NCBI RefSeq assembly: GCF_013874595.1
Contig: NZ_CP059431.1
Coordinates: 248,001-312,000, forward strand
Length of the DNA stretch: 64,000 nucleotides
Direction of reading: 5' to 3'
Source: Flavobacterium sp. xlx-214
GTDB taxonomy: Bacteria; Bacteroidota; Bacteroidia; Flavobacteriales; Flavobacteriaceae
Shown: positions 35,828 through 43,110 of the stretch, piece after piece
Numbering within the stretch: the stretch's first letter is position 1
Layout of the letters: each line of letters starts with the position of its first letter
The notes under the pieces: generated by a model
The model's database searches: none
Seen by the model: the letters and a program-made list of their open reading frames with translations, nothing else
Told to the model about the DNA's origin: nothing
Program-made: the position numbers and the translations under genes

Positions 35828-35859
35828 CAAAGTTATCTAATAATATTTTTAATAAACAA
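35828..35859 (-). promoter_or_regulatory. Promoter of the arginine operon
   Basis: On the minus strand TTG (35857-35859), 21 bases, then TAACTTTG (35828-35835). The match to the Bacteroidota consensus is good. It leaves a leader of about 265 bases before the GNAT start, with the small ORF inside it. Confidence 0.7.
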
Positions 35860-36141
35860 GTAAAAAAAACTTTTTTTTGATTATCCACTTTCGGTATCAT
35901 CATAAAAACACCACTAAAAACCTGTTTTATAGAATAAAAATCTAAATTACACTTTCTAATTTAGAAATATATTTTTCCTAATAAATATTATAAAAAAACG
36001 CGATATTCTCAAAACAACAATCGTAAATTCTACAACTCAAAAAAGAGCTTTTAAAAGCATTGCATTTTACAAATAATTTAATTTGTGTAATTCTTCGGAA
36101 GAAAAAGTAAATAACCGATGAAAAAACTTTACTATGAATTC
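35860..36141. other. Gene-free AT-rich stretch
   Basis: The space between the arginine promoter and the terminator of the sulfur locus is AT-rich and shows no convincing gene, repeat or RNA. Confidence 0.4.
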
Positions 36142-36177
36142 AAAAAAAAAAACCGGTGCAACAAGCAATCGGTTTTC
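36142..36177 (-). terminator. Terminator of the sulfur locus
   Basis: AAAACCG and CGGTTTT arms enclose a 14-base loop; on the minus strand a run of T follows. It lies 25 bases after the stop of the exported MBL-rhodanese gene. Confidence 0.65.
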
Positions 36178-36201
36178 AAAATTTAATTATTTTATCTTCT
36201 C

Positions 36202-37662
36202 TTAGGGTGTTAATGGTAATTTTTGGGCTTTCCAATCGTTAATACCACCACTGTAATTCAGAATATTTTTAAAGCCTAATTTTTCTAATACTGAATATGC
36301 CATAGCCGCACGCACACCGCTTTGACAATGTATAAGTACAGGTGCATTTTTATTGATTTCTGAAGCTCTTTTTTCTAAACTGTTCAAGGGTATATTTTGA
36401 AACCCTTTAATGTGTCCGCTTTCATATTCGCTCACAGTTCTCACATCAATTAACTGTACTGTAGCGTTTTTCATTTGCTGTTGTACTTCATCGGCTGAGA
36501 TGATATTCGCAGTTTTTAAATCATTAAAAAAAGTAATATCTGATATATATCCATAGATATTATCCAACCCAATGCGCATTAATTTTCTGGTAAGATCTTC
36601 TACATTTTTATCGGCGGCAATTAGTATAATTTGGTTGTTATAATCAATCAAAGAACCTGCAAAAGTTGCAAATGATTTTCCTCCTTCAATATGCAAACTA
36701 CCCGGAATGAACCCTTTGGCAACTTCGTCTTTTGGGCGGGTATCAATAATTAAAACTTGCTTATTTTGAGCTTTAACAACATCGGCTCCTGTTAATTTGG
36801 CAATTTTAGGCACTTCAATTGTTAACGGGCGCAACTGCTTGTTCCATTGCTTCATTACAGCAAAATACTTAGGCGGTTCTGATTGCCCATCTAAAATAAA
36901 AGTGGTAAACGCATCTTTATCATGCAACAACTGAAACGCTTTATTACTTTGCATTTCTTGTTCTAGGGTAGATTGCGGAATATTGCTTAAACTTTTTCCA
37001 CAAAAAGAACCCGCACCATGCCCAGGCCATATTTCGGTGTTTTTTGGTAGTTTAGAGAATTGGTTTAACGATTCAAACAATTGATGCGCACCGGTAAACT
37101 GTGAACCACTAACACCAGCTGCTTTCTCTAATAAATCGGGTCTGCCTACATCGCCCACAAAAATAAAATCGCCTGTAATGGCTTTAGCTGCTGTTTTAGG
37201 ATTTTGGGTATCTTGCACCAAAAAAGTAATACTTTCAGGCGTGTGCCCAGGGGTATGCATTACTTTTAACTGCACGTTTCCTAATGCTATTTGCTGATTG
37301 TTTTTTAATCCTTCATGCGGAAATTGATACTGCCAATCATTCCCTCCTTCATCAGACAATAATAAAGTAGCATTGGTTGCCTTTGCTAACTCTCTTGATC
37401 CACTTAAAAAATCGGCATGAATATGGGTTTCGGTTACATATTTAATGGTCAACTTATTGTCAGCAGCAAACTTTAAATAAGTGTCAATATCACGTTTAGG
37501 ATCAATTACAATTGCTTCTTTATTTTCATTGGCTATAATGTAACTTGCTTGCGCTAAGGTTTCATCATAAATACGCTCAAATAGCATACTTTGAGCTTGC
37601 GTTGTATGCGAAAAAACTGCAAATGAAGCGGTTACAATTAATTTTGATTTTATATGGTTCAT
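36202..37662 (-). CDS. Exported MBL-fold / double rhodanese protein, CstB-like
   Basis: This 486-residue protein starts with a signal peptide ending in TTQAQ, so it works outside the cytoplasm. The metallo-beta-lactamase domain (about 28-270) has THIHADF, MHTPGHT and GDFIFVGDVGRPDL, the metal motifs of persulfide dioxygenases. Two rhodanese domains follow: the first lacks the active-site Cys (IILIAADKN), the second has it in LIHCQSG. This MBL, dead rhodanese, active rhodanese order is that of CstB from Staphylococcus, a persulfide-oxidising sulfurtransferase. A cytoplasmic paralogue lies at 38635. The gene has its own -7 box and terminator. Confidence 0.85.
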   Translation of the reverse strand: MNHIKSKLIVTASFAVFSHTTQAQSMLFERIYDETLAQASYIIANENKEAIVIDPKRDIDTYLKFAADNKLTIKYVTETHIHADFLSGSRELAKATNATLLLSDEGGNDWQYQFPHEGLKNNQQIALGNVQLKVMHTPGHTPESITFLVQDTQNPKTAAKAITGDFIFVGDVGRPDLLEKAAGVSGSQFTGAHQLFESLNQFSKLPKNTEIWPGHGAGSFCGKSLSNIPQSTLEQEMQSNKAFQLLHDKDAFTTFILDGQSEPPKYFAVMKQWNKQLRPLTIEVPKIAKLTGADVVKAQNKQVLIIDTRPKDEVAKGFIPGSLHIEGGKSFATFAGSLIDYNNQIILIAADKNVEDLTRKLMRIGLDNIYGYISDITFFNDLKTANIISADEVQQQMKNATVQLIDVRTVSEYESGHIKGFQNIPLNSLEKRASEINKNAPVLIHCQSGVRAAMAYSVLEKLGFKNILNYSGGINDWKAQKLPLTP

Positions 37663-37685
37663 GAATTATTTTACTTTAATCATTA

Positions 37686-37693
37686 CAAATTTA
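37686..37693 (-). promoter_or_regulatory. Candidate -7 box for the exported MBL-rhodanese gene
   Basis: On the minus strand this reads TAAATTTG, a full match to TAnnTTTG, 23 bases before the ATG. It overlaps the end of the terminator of the upstream thioredoxin gene. The -33 box is not clear. Confidence 0.5.
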
Positions 37694-37719
37694 AAAGCAC
37701 CGCTTGTAAAAACAGTGCT
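37690..37719 (-). terminator. Terminator after the thioredoxin gene
   Basis: On the minus strand AGCACTG pairs with CGGTGCT (one G-T pair) around a 10-base loop, then TTTTAAATTT. It separates the four-gene operon from the exported MBL-rhodanese gene. Confidence 0.6.
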
Positions 37720-37726
37720 CTGTAGG

Positions 37727-38020
37727 TTATATATTTTCTTTTAAAAGTCGTTCTAACTCAGTTGCCTGAAAAACACCTGATTGACGCCATTTAATAGCAC
37801 CATTTTTAAAAATAATGATGGTTGGTACACTGCGTATTTGGTATTGTGCAGCTACATGTTGGTTTTGATCAACATCAATTTTAATAATAGAAACTTGGTC
37901 TCCCATTGTTTTTTTAACCTCATCTAAAATTGGCGCTTGCATTTTACAAGGTCCGCACCAAGTAGCAAAAAAATCTACTAAAACGGGTTTGTCTTGCTGT
38001 ATTATTTCTTCAAATGTCAT
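37727..38020 (-). CDS. Thioredoxin
   Basis: This 97-residue protein is a minimal thioredoxin: active site WCGPC with the cis-Pro loop SVPTII later. It has no signal peptide and is cytoplasmic. In this locus it would reduce the persulfide or disulfide formed on the rhodaneses. It is last in the operon (MBL-rhodanese, rhodanese, DUF2892, thioredoxin), 18 bases after DUF2892, and ahead of a terminator. Confidence 0.92.
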   Translation of the reverse strand: MTFEEIIQQDKPVLVDFFATWCGPCKMQAPILDEVKKTMGDQVSIIKIDVDQNQHVAAQYQIRSVPTIIIFKNGAIKWRQSGVFQATELERLLKENI

Positions 38021-38038
38021 GATTTGTTGTTTTATTTA

Positions 38039-38275
38039 TTATTTTATTTCGGTAAAAGTAGTTTCTTTACTGTTGCTCTTCTTTGAAATGAAACGATTGG
38101 TAGCACAACCTGCTGTGCTACAACAACCTATATTGAGCAAGGGCATTAAGCTAAAAACACCTCCTAAAAGCACAAACAGCCATTGGTTGGATTCAATTCC
38201 TTGAAATATGATGAAAACCCCCATTGCTAATCGAATCAATCGCATAGCATTCCATTGATACATCCAATTCTTCAT
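38039..38275 (-). CDS. DUF2892 membrane protein
   Basis: This small protein has 78 residues and two hydrophobic segments in the first 55 residues, matching DUF2892 (MRLIRLAMGVFII, then GVFSLMPLLNIGCC). After the second span come CC and a third Cys (GCCSTAGC), a cluster typical of versions in sulfur loci. The role is unknown; the setting suggests holding or passing sulfane sulfur at the membrane. It abuts the rhodanese gene with no gap. Confidence 0.75.
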   Translation of the reverse strand: MKNWMYQWNAMRLIRLAMGVFIIFQGIESNQWLFVLLGGVFSLMPLLNIGCCSTAGCATNRFISKKSNSKETTFTEIK

Positions 38276-38659
38276 TTACTTGCTTTTTAAATCGGTTTGT
38301 ACTTTTTTTACTTGTTGCCATGTTCCGCCATTGGTTACGTTATTAAAACCATTGGCTTTTAACATTTGAAAAGCTTGTCCGCTACGATTTCCGCTTTTGC
38401 AAAATACAACAATATTTTCATGGTTTTGAAACATTTGCAATTGATTTAACACTTGATCTAAAGGGATATTAACCGATCCTTCCACATGACCTGATGCAAA
38501 TTCTGAAGGTGTACGTACATCTACCAAAAATGCTTTGTTTTGAATTACGGTTCTTAATTCTTGATTATTACTGTTATCTAAAAACATATTTTTTATTAAT
38601 CCGAACATGATAAAAAGGGCTATAAAGGTTAATACTATTTTAATACTTTGCTTTGACAT
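38276..38659 (-). CDS. Membrane-anchored rhodanese
   Basis: This 127-residue protein has an N-terminal membrane segment (about 8-25) followed by a single rhodanese domain with VDVRTPSEFASGHVEGSVNIP and the active-site loop CKSGNRSG. The catalytic domain probably faces the periplasm. Rhodaneses move sulfane sulfur between thiols and small acceptors. Its start overlaps the end of the MBL-rhodanese gene by 25 bases. Length is normal for one-domain forms. Confidence 0.88.
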   Translation of the reverse strand: MSKQSIKIVLTFIALFIMFGLIKNMFLDNSNNQELRTVIQNKAFLVDVRTPSEFASGHVEGSVNIPLDQVLNQLQMFQNHENIVVFCKSGNRSGQAFQMLKANGFNNVTNGGTWQQVKKVQTDLKSK

Positions 38660-40047
38660 ACAAAATCGGTTTTAGGAATATTGGTTAGTGAAATGGCAGA
38701 AAAACCACCTGCTACTTCTTTAAAATTACGATAGCCACGTGCTTGCAAAATACTTGCTGCAATCATGCTTCGGTATCCACCTGCACAGTGTAAATAAAAA
38801 GGTTGGTTTGGATTTACATCTTTAATCCAATCGTTAAGATAAGCTAATGGTTTGCTATAAGCATGTTCTACATGTTCAGCTGCATATTCTGATTCTTTTC
38901 GTACATCAACCACCACAACTTCTTTGCCTTCTATTTCTTGTGAAAATTGTTCTGCAGTAATGCTATTAACAGTATCTATTTCCTTACGTGCCTGCAGCCA
39001 CGTTTCAAAACCACCTTGTAAATGCCCTATAACGTTATCAAACCCAACACGACTCATTCTTGTAACTGCTTCCTCCTCAAAACCTTGATTTGTAATCAAT
39101 AAGATTGGTTGTTGCACATCTACAATCATAGCGCCTACCCAAGGCGCAAAATCGCCACTTAGCCCAATATTTATTGCTTGTGGAATAAATCCTTTTGCAA
39201 AATCAATGTTAGAGCGAGTATCTAAAATTAAAGCACCTGTTTGCTTTGCAATCGTTTCAAAATCGGAAACCGATAAGGTTGTCATTCCTTGTGACAGTAC
39301 TTTATCAAAACTTGTGTATCCGTTTTTGTTCATAGCCACATTCATTCCAAAATAGGCTGGCGGAGGTAATAAACCATCAGTAACTGCTTCTATAAAAGTT
39401 TCTTTGTTTGGTTGATTTAAAGCATAGTTTATTTTCTTTTGATTGCCTAGAGAATCAATTGTTTCTTTCATCATGTTTTTACCACAAGCAGAACCTGCAC
39501 CATGAGCTGGATAAACCGTTACATTATCTGCTAAAGGAAGTATTTTGTTGTACAAACTATCATACAGCATACCTGCCAATTCTTCTTGTGTCATACTAGC
39601 AGCCTTTTGAGCCAAATCTGGTCTACCAACATCTCCCAAAAACAAGGTATCGCCGCTAAACAATGCTGTTTCTTTATCATTTTCATCTAACAATAAATAA
39701 CAAGTACTTTCTAAAGTGTGTCCTGGTGTATGCAACACTTTTATCTTTATAGCCCCTATTTCTAAAACCTGATTATCAGTTGCAATAATGGCTTCAAAAT
39801 CAGGTTTTGCTGTAGGTCCGTATACAATGGGTGCATTGGTCTTAGCGCTTAAGTCTATATGTCCGCTCACAAAATCGGCATGAAAATGCGTTTCTAAAAT
39901 GTATTTTAATTGAACGTTATCTTTTGATAAACGCTCTAAATAAGGTTGAGTTTCACGTAGCGGATCAATAATTACAGCTTCACCATTACTTTCTATATAA
40001 TAAGCACCTTGCGCTAAACATCCTGTATAAATTTGCTCTATTTTCAT
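38635..40047 (-). CDS. Cytoplasmic MBL-fold / double rhodanese protein, CstB-like
   Basis: This 470-residue protein has no signal peptide. The MBL domain has THFHADF, LHTPGHT and GDTLFLGDVGRPDL. Rhodanese 1 lacks the active Cys (LLITNQGFEEE); rhodanese 2 has it in YLHCAGGYRS. It is the cytoplasmic paralogue of the protein at 36202 and shares its CstB-like layout. Expected reaction: oxidation of low-molecular-weight persulfide to sulfite or thiosulfate. A GTAAC-N4-GTTAC palindrome lies 57 bases upstream, the likely site of the local Crp-family regulator. Confidence 0.87.
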   Translation of the reverse strand: MKIEQIYTGCLAQGAYYIESNGEAVIIDPLRETQPYLERLSKDNVQLKYILETHFHADFVSGHIDLSAKTNAPIVYGPTAKPDFEAIIATDNQVLEIGAIKIKVLHTPGHTLESTCYLLLDENDKETALFSGDTLFLGDVGRPDLAQKAASMTQEELAGMLYDSLYNKILPLADNVTVYPAHGAGSACGKNMMKETIDSLGNQKKINYALNQPNKETFIEAVTDGLLPPPAYFGMNVAMNKNGYTSFDKVLSQGMTTLSVSDFETIAKQTGALILDTRSNIDFAKGFIPQAINIGLSGDFAPWVGAMIVDVQQPILLITNQGFEEEAVTRMSRVGFDNVIGHLQGGFETWLQARKEIDTVNSITAEQFSQEIEGKEVVVVDVRKESEYAAEHVEHAYSKPLAYLNDWIKDVNPNQPFYLHCAGGYRSMIAASILQARGYRNFKEVAGGFSAISLTNIPKTDFVCQSKVLK

Positions 40048-40103
40048 GTAGTTGTATTTTTTAATTTATAATGTAAATTTCTTGCTTTCTTTTGTAATGC
40101 TTG

Positions 40104-40117
40104 GTAACATTTGTTAC
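40104..40117. promoter_or_regulatory. Crp-type palindrome in front of the MBL-rhodanese operon
   Basis: GTAACATTTGTTAC: inverted GTAAC / GTTAC with a 4-base centre. The same pattern occurs at 40961 and 42684. Confidence 0.7.
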
Positions 40118-40122
40118 ATGAA

Positions 40123-40911
40123 CTATTTTATAATGAACTCTTTAAATAATATAAAAATACCCATTGCTACTACAAAATAACCAAACAATGGTTTTAGTTG
40201 CTTAGCATCTAGTTTTTTGTTTAACTGTAAGCCAAGCAACATACCTACTATAGCAATGGTTAGTAAAGTGGCTAATAAACTAAAGTTTAAAGACAAAACA
40301 TTGTGCGAACCTAAAAAGCCAATCAACGATTTAACCCCAATAATAAGTAACGAGTTAGCTACAGCCTGTTTCATATTTAGTTTTCCAAATATCATTAGCA
40401 CAGGCACAATAATAAAACCGCCGCCAGCCCCTACAACCCCAGTAATAACACCTTCTGCCAAACCAGCAAAAATCAAAACCAAACTATTGTAAGGGCAATC
40501 TAAACAATCGGGTTCTGATTTTCTTTTTCTAATCATAAAAAAACCTGAAACCAACATCAGTACTGAGAAAAAAACAAGCATTAAGGTGTTTTTATCAACC
40601 ACAACTCCTAACCAATGAAACCGTTGCGGAATAGCAGGTAAAACAAAGGCACGTACTACATACAAGGTTATTAACGAAGGCACGCCAAACTGCAAGGCTC
40701 TTTTGTATGACACTTGCTTTTTAAGAACATAAGGCACTGCCGCAATTAAACTGCTAATGCTTACCAATGCCAAAGAATAAGTTGTTGCAAGCGTTGCAGG
40801 TATCATAAACAAATACACCAAAACGGGCACTGTTAAAATACTACCCCCGCCGCCAAAAAGACCAACCAAAACACCTATTGCTACAGTAAGTACATAGCCT
40901 AAAACTTCCAT
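40123..40911 (-). CDS. TauE/SafE-type sulfite/organosulfonate exporter
   Basis: This is a 262-residue transporter with two repeats of four membrane segments. Each repeat opens with the family's Gly-rich turn: GLFGGGGSILTVPVL near the N-terminus and GVVGAGGGFIIVPVL near residue 160. The start at 40911 is chosen because it lies at the first span; 25 further codons upstream are in frame but run into the operator palindrome. The expected role is export of sulfite made by the persulfide dioxygenases. A perfect palindrome lies 50 bases upstream. Confidence 0.87.
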   Translation of the reverse strand: MEVLGYVLTVAIGVLVGLFGGGGSILTVPVLVYLFMIPATLATTYSLALVSISSLIAAVPYVLKKQVSYKRALQFGVPSLITLYVVRAFVLPAIPQRFHWLGVVVDKNTLMLVFFSVLMLVSGFFMIRKRKSEPDCLDCPYNSLVLIFAGLAEGVITGVVGAGGGFIIVPVLMIFGKLNMKQAVANSLLIIGVKSLIGFLGSHNVLSLNFSLLATLLTIAIVGMLLGLQLNKKLDAKQLKPLFGYFVVAMGIFILFKEFIIK

Positions 40912-40960
40912 AATTAAATTATTTACTGTACAAATTTCTAACAAAGTAGCGGCACAAAGC

Positions 40961-40974
40961 GTAACAATTGTTAC
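40961..40974. promoter_or_regulatory. Crp-type palindrome in front of the TauE gene
   Basis: GTAACAATTGTTAC, a perfect 14-bp palindrome. A TACTTTG -7-like box follows 12 bases later on the minus strand, placing the palindrome near -41, the usual class II activator position. Confidence 0.75.
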
Positions 40975-40984
40975 ACTATAATGC

Positions 40985-41017
40985 ACAAAAAAAGATGCTT
41001 GTTATAAAGCATCTTTT
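40985..41017 (-). terminator. Terminator after the Crp-family gene
   Basis: AAAAGATGCTT and AAGCATCTTTT form a perfect stem with a 6-base loop; on the minus strand T7 follows. It ends the three-gene YeeE/Crp operon. Confidence 0.85.
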
Positions 41018-41648
41018 AAATGAGGGTAATACTATTTCGTTGTTGTTCAATAAACTTCTCGTTCTCTAATACCTTAAGCAATCGGGAAACCACCACTCGC
41101 GATGTGTTTAACTCGTACGCTATTTCGGCATGGGTTTTATGTACCGTATGTGATTTGTTTACACTAGCTACCTCAATTAAATAATTCTTTAATCGCCCCT
41201 TAGAATCGTTAAAAGCTAGGTTGTCTATAGAACGCATCATTTCATCTAAACGGTCTTGATAGCTTGTAAAAACAAACGCGCGCCATGATGCATACTTAGC
41301 CAACCATTCATCCATTTTTTGTACAGGTATCAACACCATTTCACCATTGGTTTCGGCCGTTGCTCTAATGTTACTGTTTTTAGTGCCCAAACAACACGTC
41401 ATGGTCATGGCGCAGGTATCGCCTTTTTCTAAATAGTATAAAAGCAGTTCGCCGTCGTTATCATCATCTCTCATAATTTTCACAGCACCATGTAATAACA
41501 AAGGCGTGTGTGTTATAAGCTGGTCTAACTCTATTAAAATTTCGTTTTCAGTAAATGCTTTCAACAGACCAATCTCGGCAATTTCTTGCAGTAGCTCGTC
41601 TTCAAACATCGGACTAAAATAAGTGGTTAACAAACTTTTATCAATCAT
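41016..41648 (-). CDS. Crp/Fnr-family regulator of the sulfur locus
   Basis: This regulator has 210 residues: a cNMP-type beta-roll (about 15-125), a long dimer helix (about 128-150) and a C-terminal winged HTH with HAEIAYELNTSRVVVSRLLKVLE. No Fnr-type N-terminal Cys cluster exists, but GDTCAMTMTCC puts Cys79, Cys85 and Cys86 where cAMP-type proteins bind ligand. It is the third gene of an operon with the two YeeE-type halves. The three identical palindromes in the locus fit a Crp-type dimer. A thiol-based sulfur or redox signal is inference. Confidence 0.85.
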   Translation of the reverse strand: MIDKSLLTTYFSPMFEDELLQEIAEIGLLKAFTENEILIELDQLITHTPLLLHGAVKIMRDDDNDGELLLYYLEKGDTCAMTMTCCLGTKNSNIRATAETNGEMVLIPVQKMDEWLAKYASWRAFVFTSYQDRLDEMMRSIDNLAFNDSKGRLKNYLIEVASVNKSHTVHKTHAEIAYELNTSRVVVSRLLKVLENEKFIEQQRNSITLI

Positions 41649-41650
41649 TC

Positions 41651-42064
41651 TTAATGAGGTAATTTATTTTTTAATAAACCGTATATCCAAGTTCCTATTA
41701 AAGCGCCTAAAATTACAATTAATATTGGGAAATAACCAGCACCTGTCAACACAAACATAGGCCCAGGACAAGCACCTGCTAATGCCCAACCCAACCCAAA
41801 AAAGATACCACCAATTAAATAACGGGCAATACTTTTGTCTTTATTAGGAATGATGATGGCATTGCCGTTTACATCTTTCAGCTGTTTTCTTTTGATGAAT
41901 TGCACTGCAATAATACCCGTTACCAAAGCCGTACCCATTAAACCATACATGTGAAACGACTGAAATTGAAACATTTCAAATATTCTGAACCATGATGCGG
42001 CTTCAGATTTATACATAATGATGCCAAAAAACACACCAACTGCTAAAAAAACACTATTCTTCAT
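41651..42064 (-). CDS. YeeE/YedE-type sulfur transporter, C-terminal half
   Basis: This membrane protein has 137 residues and four hydrophobic segments. It carries RYLIGGIFFGLGWALAGACPGP, the conserved Cys motif of the second half of YeeE (thiosulfate transporter). The first half is a separate gene at 42077, 12 bases upstream, so the transporter is split in two. The regulator gene follows 2 bases downstream. Function as a thiosulfate-like uptake system comes from family knowledge. Confidence 0.82.
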   Translation of the reverse strand: MKNSVFLAVGVFFGIIMYKSEAASWFRIFEMFQFQSFHMYGLMGTALVTGIIAVQFIKRKQLKDVNGNAIIIPNKDKSIARYLIGGIFFGLGWALAGACPGPMFVLTGAGYFPILIVILGALIGTWIYGLLKNKLPH

Positions 42065-42076
42065 ACTAGGATATCA

Positions 42077-42634
42077 TTAAAACAATAAAGGAAAAATAAC
42101 ATGTACCATAACCAAACCACCAATAAAAAAACCAATAGTAGCAATTAAAGAGGGCAACTGAAAGTTACTAATGCCCGATATAGAATGCCCCGATGTACAA
42201 CCACCTGCGTAACGCGCACCAAAGCCTACTAAAATACCACCAACAAGTAACAATACAATGGTGTAAGGCGATGAAAAAGCATCGGCACCAAACATTTCGG
42301 TAGGTACATAAGCGCTACCTGCACTATGAAAACCGTATTCTTTAAGAGTTGTAATGGTATTAGGGTTTAATTGAGGTATTTGATTAACCGATAAGTAATG
42401 AGCGGCTATAAAACCACCTATTACAGCACCCAACATAACAAACAGGTTCCATTTTTGGGTTTTCCAATCAAACTTAAAGAAATCGCAAGTTTTACCAGCT
42501 CCACACAACGTACATAATGAACGTAAATTGGCAGACATTCCAAAGTTTTTACCTAAATACAGTAACGTAAACATTACCAACGCTATTAACGGACCCGATA
42601 CATACCACGGCCAAGGTTCTAATATCCAATTCAT
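42077..42634 (-). CDS. YeeE/YedE-type sulfur transporter, N-terminal half
   Basis: This is a 185-residue membrane protein with about four or five spans. GARYAGGCTSGHSISG near residue 145 is the signature Cys motif of YeeE/YedE proteins. An extra loop with CTLCGAGKTC (Cys41, Cys44, Cys50) lies between spans 1 and 2. It is the first gene of the operon with the second half and the Crp-family regulator. A GTAAC-N4-GTTAC palindrome lies 50 bases upstream. Confidence 0.83.
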   Translation of the reverse strand: MNWILEPWPWYVSGPLIALVMFTLLYLGKNFGMSANLRSLCTLCGAGKTCDFFKFDWKTQKWNLFVMLGAVIGGFIAAHYLSVNQIPQLNPNTITTLKEYGFHSAGSAYVPTEMFGADAFSSPYTIVLLLVGGILVGFGARYAGGCTSGHSISGISNFQLPSLIATIGFFIGGLVMVHVIFPLLF

Positions 42635-42683
42635 GTTTTATCTTTTAATAATACAAAAATCAGCAAATAAAATGGAATGATTG

Positions 42684-42697
42684 GTAACAAATGTTAC
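42684..42697. promoter_or_regulatory. Crp-type palindrome in front of the YeeE operon
   Basis: GTAACAAATGTTAC: the same arms as the sites at 40104 and 40961. On the minus strand a TTATTTG box follows 13 bases later. Because the regulator is in this operon, it would control itself. Confidence 0.7.
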
Positions 42698-42738
42698 AAT
42701 GAGGTTTTAGGTTGTATGTTGTGGGTTGTATGTTTTAA

Positions 42739-43110
42739 GTTTCCGTCGGTTCGAGCTTGTTGAGAACTTATTAGTAACATCTCGACAGGCTCGATGTGAC
42801 GGTCATAATAGCTGAGAATAAGTTCAGAAGTATCATTTAAAACCTATCACCTGCTAAAGGACTCTTTCAGAATGACAAGATAGTGTTACTTGTTTTTGTC
42901 ATTCCGTAGGAATCTTTTAAATTCTTTTATTTAGATGATGCGATGCTGACCTGAGCTTGCGAACTGTACGAAGTAAACCAAGTTCAGCATGACAATTGTA
43001 ACGTCAGTTCAAGCTTGTTAAAAACTTATTAGTAACATCTCGACAGGCTCGATGTGACGGAGTTTGCTTTAGCCGTTAGACTTTATGACTTTAAACATTA
43101 GCCTGTAAAA
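42739..43110. repeat. Duplicated intergenic block with REP units, copy A
   Basis: This 372-base block is nearly identical to 45696-46067. It holds two copies of a REP hairpin (arms like TCGAGCTTGT and ACAGGCTCGA, near 42750-42802 and 43015-43062) and a TTGTCATTCC...GCATGACAA unit (42896-42995). Similarity goes on into the 3' part of the neighbouring T9SS gene, so the block was copied with it. The remaining bases 42698-42738 show nothing. Confidence 0.85.

Noticed and set aside
36202-40047. Beta-lactamases
   Set aside because: The MBL motifs come with two rhodanese domains and sulfur-locus neighbours; this is the persulfide dioxygenase type.
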